A DNA stretch of 64,000 bases, from assembly GCA_934636105.1 (NCBI GenBank), contig CAKTZR010000011.1, positions 1 through 64,000 on the forward strand, in the 5' to 3' direction. Origin of the DNA: an uncultured Clostridia bacterium (GTDB taxonomy: Bacteria > Bacillota > Clostridia > Christensenellales > Aristaeellaceae). Positions 58,910 to 64,000 of the stretch are shown here, in pieces (positions within the stretch are counted from its first letter, which is position 1; the number at the start of each line of letters is the position of its first letter). Both the position numbers and the translations under genes were made by a program. Below the pieces are notes generated by a model. That model searched no databases. It saw only the letters and a list, made by a program, of their open reading frames with translations, and was not told where the DNA came from.

Positions 58910-60489
58910 TTCCCGTTTTTTTCTTTTTGCTCCAAAATCGCCCTCAAATCCTTCTCCGGCGTATCTGTCGGATGCAGATGAAAGGTCTTCACCAGCGTAT
59001 CCAGCACGCCCGGCGAAACAAACGCGGGCAGGGTCGGCCCCAGGTAGATATTTTGAATGCCCAGCGCAAGCAGCGTCAGCAGAATGCAGACCGCTTTCTG
59101 CTCGTACCACGACAGCACGAGCGTCAGCGGCAGGTCGTTCACCCCGCAATCAAACGCCTTGGCCAGTGCCAGCGCAATTTCAATGGCGCTGTATGCGTCG
59201 TTGCATTGTCCGCAGTCCAGAATGCGCGGAATGCCGTCGATCTCGCCCAAATCCAGATCGTTGATCCGGTATTTGCCGCAGGCCAGCGTCAGGATGAGCG
59301 TATCCGGCGGCGTGAGCTTGGCGAAATCGGTGTAATAGCTTCGCCCCGGCGCAGCGCCGTCACAGCCGCCGATCAGGAAAAAGTGCCGAATTCTTCCTTT
59401 CTTCACCAGCCGGACGATCTTTTCCGCCTGGGCCAGCACCGCGTTGTGCGCAAAGCCCGTCGTCACCGTGCTTCCGCCGTTCATGCCCGTCATGTGCTTG
59501 TCCTCGTCGTATCCGCCGCAGGCCAGCGCCTTTTTGATGACGGGCGTAAAATCCTTGTCTTCGCCGATATGCACCAGCTCCGGGTACGAAACGACCGACG
59601 TGGTAAAGACCCGGTCGCAGTAACTCTGCCGAACGGGCATCAGGCAGTTCGTCGTAAACAGGATCGGCGCGGGGATGTTGTGAAACTCGGATTGCTGGTT
59701 CTGCCAGCCCGTGCCGAAATTGCCCTTGAGCTGCGGATAGGCTTTCAGCTTGGGATAGCCGTGCGCGGGCAGCATCTCGCTGTGGGTATAGACGTTGATG
59801 CCCTTCCCCTTCGTCTGCTCCAGCAGCAGTTTGAGGTCATGCAGATCATGGCCGCTCACGACGATAAACGGCCCTTTCTCAATCGTCAGCGGCACCTCTG
59901 TCGGCACGGGATCGCCGTAGGCCTCGGTGTGCGCCGCGTCGAGCAGTCTCATGCAGTTCAAATTGACCTCGCCCGTTTTCAGCACCAGCGCAAGCAGCTT
60001 GTCGGGCGTTTTCTCCCCGCCAATCGCGGTCAGCGCTTCATAAAAGAACGCGTTCACCCGTTCATCCGTCTTGCCCAAAATGCGCGCGTGATACGCATAC
60101 GCCGCCATGCCCTTGAGGCCAAACAGAATCAGCGATTTGAGCGAGCGAATATCCTCGTCCGCTTCCCAAAGCCTGCGCAAATCGCCGTTTTCCACCGTTC
60201 CGGCGGCAATGCGCGCCTTTTCCGCTTCAATCTCGTTTTTCAGCTTTTCAATCGTCTCGTTGTTAAAGTTCACATTCGTGATTGTTGTGAACAGCCCCTT
60301 GAGCATCAGCTCGTCCGTCTGCGCCGTGCGTTTCCCCGCTTGGGCCGCCCTGGCCAGGCCGATCAGTGCGCCGATCAATTCATCCTGCGCGTTGGCCGTA
60401 TCCGCCTTTTTGCCGCAAACGCCTACCCTGCCCTCGCAGCCCGTGTTGTGCGCCGTCTGCTGACACTGAAAGCAAAACATTTCCCCCAT
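58906..60489 (-). CDS. hcp: Hydroxylamine reductase (hybrid-cluster protein)
   Basis: 527 residues. The N-terminal 4Fe-4S motif is C6-x2-C9 ... C18 ... C25 (MFCFQCQQTAHNTGCEGRVGVCG). Hybrid-cluster ligands appear in VVSGHDLHDLKLLLEQ, LFTTNCLMPV, RVFTTSVVSYPE, LACGGYDEDKHMTGM, HFFLIGGCDGA and ILDCGQCNDAYSAIEIA. It reduces hydroxylamine and NO and can S-nitrosylate proteins; it protects anaerobes from nitrosative stress. GGGAGGAAG precedes the ATG. A palindrome CTTTCATGAAAG (60564-60575) upstream might be a regulator site. Confidence 0.96.
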   Translation of the reverse strand: MGEMFCFQCQQTAHNTGCEGRVGVCGKKADTANAQDELIGALIGLARAAQAGKRTAQTDELMLKGLFTTITNVNFNNETIEKLKNEIEAEKARIAAGTVENGDLRRLWEADEDIRSLKSLILFGLKGMAAYAYHARILGKTDERVNAFFYEALTAIGGEKTPDKLLALVLKTGEVNLNCMRLLDAAHTEAYGDPVPTEVPLTIEKGPFIVVSGHDLHDLKLLLEQTKGKGINVYTHSEMLPAHGYPKLKAYPQLKGNFGTGWQNQQSEFHNIPAPILFTTNCLMPVRQSYCDRVFTTSVVSYPELVHIGEDKDFTPVIKKALACGGYDEDKHMTGMNGGSTVTTGFAHNAVLAQAEKIVRLVKKGRIRHFFLIGGCDGAAPGRSYYTDFAKLTPPDTLILTLACGKYRINDLDLGEIDGIPRILDCGQCNDAYSAIEIALALAKAFDCGVNDLPLTLVLSWYEQKAVCILLTLLALGIQNIYLGPTLPAFVSPGVLDTLVKTFHLHPTDTPEKDLRAILEQKEKNGN

Positions 60490-60672
60490 ATTCTTCCTCC
60501 CAACTTTTTCTGTTCAAGCGTATTCTGCCGAAATCAAGCGGGTTTATGCTCCATCCCCAAAACCTTTCATGAAAGCCTCTGTTATCATCATTTTTTATCA
60601 TCTTTCGTTCCATTGCTTTTCCCCTTTCCGTGTGCTACACTGGGTTCAATATGAACGAAAGAGTGTGACATC

Positions 60673-62046
60673 ATGCAAAAGCAGCATCACGCGCGAAGCA
60701 CGTTTTCCGGCAAAATCGGATTCGTGCTCTCCGCAGCCGGGGCCTCTGTGGGGCTGGGCAACATCTGGCGTTTTCCGTATCTGGCGGCCAAATACGGCGG
60801 CGGCATCTTCCTGCTGATTTACATCCTTCTGGCGCTGACCTTCGGCTATACGATGATCGTCGCGGAAACCTCCATCGGCCGCATGACGGGCAAAAGCCCG
60901 GTCGGCGCGTTTCAGTCCTTCGGCAAGTCGCGCTGGCTCTCGGCGGGCGGCTGGCTCAACGCCGTCATCCCGATGCTCATCGTGCCGTATTACTCGGTCA
61001 TCGGAGGCTGGGTCATCAAGTATCTGATGGAATACGTACTCGGCCACGGCCACGCGCTGGCGGGCGACGGCTATTTCTCCGCATTCATTTCCAGCGGCCT
61101 GTCCACCGAGCTTTGCTTTATCGTCTTCGCGGCCATCACGCTGTTTATCATTTACGCGGGCGTGCGCAACGGCATTGAGCGTGTCTCCAAGCTGATGATG
61201 CCGATTCTGGTCGTGCTCTCCGTGCTGATTGCGGGCTATTCCGTCACGCGGCCGGGCGCACTGGCGGGCGTGAAATATTTCCTCGTGCCGAATTTCGAAA
61301 ACTTCTCGTGGATGACCGTCGTCACCGCGATGGGCCAGATGTTCTATTCGCTTTCCATCGCGATGGGCATTCTGATTACCTTCGGCTCGTATATGAAAAA
61401 GAACGTCTCCATCGAGGGTTCGACGGAGACGGTGGAGATTTTTGATACAGCCATCGCCGTGATGGCCGGATTGATGATTATTCCCGCGATTTTCGCCTTT
61501 TCCGGCGGCGACCCGGATACGCTGCAAGCCGGCCCTTCGCTGATGTTCATCACCATTCCGAAGGTGTTTGACAGCATGAGGCTCGGCTCGGCGGTCGGCA
61601 TTCTGTTCTTCGTTCTGGTGCTGTTCGCGGCGATGACCAGCTCCATTGCGCTGACGGAAAGCGCCGTTTCCACCTTTCAGGATGAACTGGGCTGGAGCCG
61701 CCACAAGGCGACGCTGCTCATGGGCGTGATGATGCTCCTGCTGGGCAGCCTGTCCTCGCTGAGCTACGGCCCGCTCGCAAATGTGACGATTCTGGGCATG
61801 CAGCTTCTGGATTTCTTCGATTTCCTGACCAATTCGGTCATGATGCCGATTGCCGCGATTGCGATCTGTCTGCTGGTTTCCCGCGTCGCCGGGGTCAGCG
61901 CCATCGAACAGGAGGTCTGCCACGGCGAGGAGCGCTTCCGCCGCAGGCGCGTGTTCAATCTGATGATCCGCTACCTCTGCCCGCTGTTCGCGGCAATCAT
62001 CCTCATCAGCTCGGTGGCCAACGCCTTTGGCTGGATCAGCATGTAA
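60673..62046 (+). CDS. Sodium-dependent transporter (NSS/SNF family)
   Basis: 457 residues with 11-12 helices. The first helix reads SAAGASVGLGNIWRFPYLAAKYGGG, the sodium and substrate site of LeuT-like transporters. It imports amino acids or indole-like compounds with sodium; the exact substrate cannot be read. The ribosome binding site is weak. A strong hairpin closes the gene. Confidence 0.92.
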   Translation: MQKQHHARSTFSGKIGFVLSAAGASVGLGNIWRFPYLAAKYGGGIFLLIYILLALTFGYTMIVAETSIGRMTGKSPVGAFQSFGKSRWLSAGGWLNAVIPMLIVPYYSVIGGWVIKYLMEYVLGHGHALAGDGYFSAFISSGLSTELCFIVFAAITLFIIYAGVRNGIERVSKLMMPILVVLSVLIAGYSVTRPGALAGVKYFLVPNFENFSWMTVVTAMGQMFYSLSIAMGILITFGSYMKKNVSIEGSTETVEIFDTAIAVMAGLMIIPAIFAFSGGDPDTLQAGPSLMFITIPKVFDSMRLGSAVGILFFVLVLFAAMTSSIALTESAVSTFQDELGWSRHKATLLMGVMMLLLGSLSSLSYGPLANVTILGMQLLDFFDFLTNSVMMPIAAIAICLLVSRVAGVSAIEQEVCHGEERFRRRRVFNLMIRYLCPLFAAIILISSVANAFGWISM

Positions 62047-62065
62047 CAAAATTTCAGCATACAAA

Positions 62066-62105
62066 TACAGCCCGCGCAGGTGAAAATCCGCGCGGGCTGC
62101 TTTCA
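62066..62105. terminator. Terminator between convergent genes
   Basis: CAGCCCGCGC (62068-62077) and GCGCGGGCTG (62090-62099) form a stable stem; a modest T run follows on the plus strand. Confidence 0.7.
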
Positions 62106-62114
62106 TTATTCACT

Positions 62115-64000
62115 TCACCGCTTCAGGCTCTGCATCAGGTCGCCGATCATCTTATTCAGGCTGTACGCGTCCACAGGCTTGGAGATATGCGCGTTCATGC
62201 CCGCGTCGATGGATTTCTGCACATCCTCGGCGAAGGCATTCGCGGTCATGGCGACAATCGGAACGGTCTTTGCATCAGGATGAATACCCGTGCGAATCGC
62301 GCGCGTGGCTTCGTAACCATCCATCACCGGCATCTGAATATCCATCAGAATCAGGTCGTATTCGCCCGCGCGGGAGGCTTCAAACCGCTCGACCGCCTGC
62401 TGGCCGTTTTCGCAGAGGGTGCATTTCGCGCCGAACATGCCCAGCACCTCGTGCAGGATCTCCGCGTTCAGCTCGTTATCCTCGGCGGCCAGCACGTTCA
62501 GCCCCTTCAGGCCGTTGTCGGTCGGCTTGCCCTCGCGGCGAGCCTCGATTTCGCGGATTCTGTCCTGCAGCAGGGACAGGAAGAAGTTGCGGGAAATCTT
62601 CCCGTCCGCGCCCGCTTTCTGAATGGCTTCAAACGACGTTTCCCACTCGTAGATCATCACCAGCAGGATCGTCTTTTCGGAAATGCTCGCGCGAATTTTT
62701 TCGATCAGCGACAGGTCGCCGCCCTCCAGCAGGTTTTCATCCAGCAGAATCACGGGATAATTCTTCGCCTGCTGCAAGAGCTTGAGCAGGCCTTCGGCTT
62801 TGCGCACGCAGTCGGTCTGCACGCCGACGGACTTCATCGCGGTGCAGATCGTGCCGCGCAGGCCGTCGTCCGCTTCGCCGAGGAGAATCTTGTCGATGCC
62901 GCGTTCCTTCCAGAACGTCAAATCGATCTTTTCGCAGACGTCGAAGGTCAAATCCACGGTGAACGTGCTGCCCAGGCCCACTTCGCTGTCCACGTGGATG
63001 CTGCCATCCATCAAATCGACGATGTTTTTGGTGATCGCCATGCCCAATCCCGTGCCCTGCACGCAGCGGTTGAAGCCGCTGTCCGCGCGGGTGAACGGGT
63101 CAAACAGCACGTCGATGAACGTCCTGCTCATGCCGCAGCCGTTATCCTTCACCACGATGCGGATGCCCTGCTTCTTCGCCGTGCTCATCTTCACGCCGGT
63201 GACGGTCAGCTCAATCGTGCCGCCGGGCTGGGTATACTTAACCGCGTTGCTCAGCAGATTCATGATAATCTGGCGCACGCGCGTTTCGTCGCCCATCACC
63301 TGCTCATGCTCGATATTCGCGGTTTTGACGATGAAGTTCTGCCGCTTCGCATCCACCTGCGGCCGCACGAGGGATTCCACCGTGCTGACCATCTCGCCGA
63401 GCTTGAATTCGCGCACGGAGAGCGACGTTTTGCCGGATTCAATCTTGCTGATATCCAGCACGTCGTTAATCAGCGAAAGCAGATAGTTGCTCGCGCCCGC
63501 AATCTTCTTCGTGTATTCGCGCACCTTGATGGGCTTCTCCGCGTCCTTTTCCAGCAGGTTGGTGAAGCCGACGATGGCGTTCATCGGCGTGCGGATGTCG
63601 TGCGAAATATTGGAAATATACGCGCGCTTGGATTGATTCGCCGCCTTAGCGACCTCCAGCGCGCCTTTCAGCTCCTCGGTGTAGAGCCGCTGCATCTCCT
63701 CGCGGCGCTTGTTGGCGCGGTTCCATGTGAAGAAAATCATGCACGCGACCAGCGCCGTCAGCAGAATGCCCAGCAGCACCGTCTGCACCGCGTGGCTGCG
63801 GATGTAGTGCATGATGGCGGAAATGCTGGCATGCACATTGCCGTCGCTCAAATAGACGGTTTTGCTCGTGTTGGACAGGCTGTAAATGTACAGGTTCAGC
63901 GCCTCGATCAGCGCCACGTCGCAGTTTCTAGAAACGGCGATGCTCACGTTCTGCGTCTGGCCGGAAATCAGGCTCGTGGACAGCGAGCTGTACGTTTCAT
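62115..64000 (-). CDS. Hybrid sensor kinase/response regulator, 5' end cut by the window
   Basis: At least 628 residues; the frame is open to the window edge, and the GTG at 63947 is not the real start. The outermost residues (SGQTQNVSIAVSRNCDVALIEALNLYI) look like the end of an extracellular solute-binding (SBP_bac_3) sensor domain. One helix follows (AVQTVLLGILLTALVACMIFF), then the histidine kinase core with NISHDIRTPMNAIVGFTNLL, NLLSNAVKYT, DNGCGMS and GTGLGMAITKNIV, a degenerate receiver (about 380-490), and a C-terminal receiver with VLAAEDNELNAEIL and LILMDIQMPVMDGYEA. The output partner is outside the window. Confidence 0.9.
   Translation of the reverse strand, partial: ETYSSLSTSLISGQTQNVSIAVSRNCDVALIEALNLYIYSLSNTSKTVYLSDGNVHASISAIMHYIRSHAVQTVLLGILLTALVACMIFFTWNRANKRREEMQRLYTEELKGALEVAKAANQSKRAYISNISHDIRTPMNAIVGFTNLLEKDAEKPIKVREYTKKIAGASNYLLSLINDVLDISKIESGKTSLSVREFKLGEMVSTVESLVRPQVDAKRQNFIVKTANIEHEQVMGDETRVRQIIMNLLSNAVKYTQPGGTIELTVTGVKMSTAKKQGIRIVVKDNGCGMSRTFIDVLFDPFTRADSGFNRCVQGTGLGMAITKNIVDLMDGSIHVDSEVGLGSTFTVDLTFDVCEKIDLTFWKERGIDKILLGEADDGLRGTICTAMKSVGVQTDCVRKAEGLLKLLQQAKNYPVILLDENLLEGGDLSLIEKIRASISEKTILLVMIYEWETSFEAIQKAGADGKISRNFFLSLLQDRIREIEARREGKPTDNGLKGLNVLAAEDNELNAEILHEVLGMFGAKCTLCENGQQAVERFEASRAGEYDLILMDIQMPVMDGYEATRAIRTGIHPDAKTVPIVAMTANAFAEDVQKSIDAGMNAHISKPVDAYSLNKMIGDLMQSLKR

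Noticed and set aside
60564..60575. Definite regulator site CTTTCATGAAAG before hcp
   Set aside because: A single 12-bp palindrome without a second copy or known consensus; kept only as a remark in the hcp entry.

Overview
The window looks like a chromosome segment of a GC-rich anaerobic member of the Clostridia. I infer this from the NSS, LytTR/AgrC, PyrR and ECF/DUF4179 gene families, the GGAGG ribosome binding sites, the absence of aerobic respiratory genes, and the presence of AdhE, hybrid-cluster protein and secreted FMN-linked reductases. I cannot name the species. Most genes have a clear Shine-Dalgarno site and sit in tight same-strand operons. I see no rRNA, CRISPR array, insertion sequence or prophage; there is one tRNA.

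Region by region. 1-9.04 kb, minus strand, is a phosphate block. It holds pstS-pstC-pstA-pstB-phoU, then an Na/Pi transporter with phoB, phoR and an HD hydrolase, with TTTTACA-type Pho-box-like repeats before pstS and before the transporter. 9.04-9.83 kb holds a headed but tail-less secreted ORF and a strongly structured RNA with its own promoter and terminator. 9.83-12.4 kb is a TetR regulator and a secreted FMN/FAD reductase whose promoter carries a likely operator. 12.4-17.5 kb has an archaeal-type AspRS, tRNA-Arg(CCG), a 26-residue type I toxin with a convergent antisense RNA, and an ECF sigma / DUF4179 / secreted-protein operon. 17.5-18.9 kb is decayed DNA (headless HxlR regulator; broken GGDEF-REC-HD-GYP gene). 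18.9-25.6 kb is an eight-gene late cobalamin operon (cobT, cobU, cobS, short cobU-like, cobC, cbiB, cobD, cobQ). 25.8-32.8 kb has ketopantoate reductase, a LytTR/AgrC-like two-component system feeding a second secreted flavoreductase, a TetR regulator and a secreted papain-like protein.

33.0-40.8 kb has a membrane diguanylate cyclase, polyphosphate kinase, ybaB-recR, an HD hydrolase, DUF4363/DUF421 and a nitroreductase. 40.86-43.7 kb is an AT-rich island of unrecognised genes that is clearly unlike its surroundings. 43.7-52.7 kb has an APH-type kinase, AdhE with a Rex-like site, a DegT aminotransferase, a cytoplasmic ParB-like/BMP fusion with a phosphoesterase, and a uracil/xanthine permease. 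52.9-58.9 kb is pyrR-pyrB-pyrC-pyrF-pyrK-pyrD behind a PyrR attenuator. 58.9-64 kb has hydroxylamine reductase, an NSS transporter and the 3' part of a hybrid sensor kinase.

Two families of short non-coding repeats thread through the intergenic gaps. Family A (six copies) has ACTCCTTC/GAAGGAGT ends and two hairpins per end module. Family B (two full copies and one partial) is a chain of five hairpins. In both, stem sequences differ between copies while base pairing is kept. These repeats, the structured RNA near 9.6 kb, the permuted PstS, the type I toxin locus and the ParB-BMP protein are the most unusual things here.
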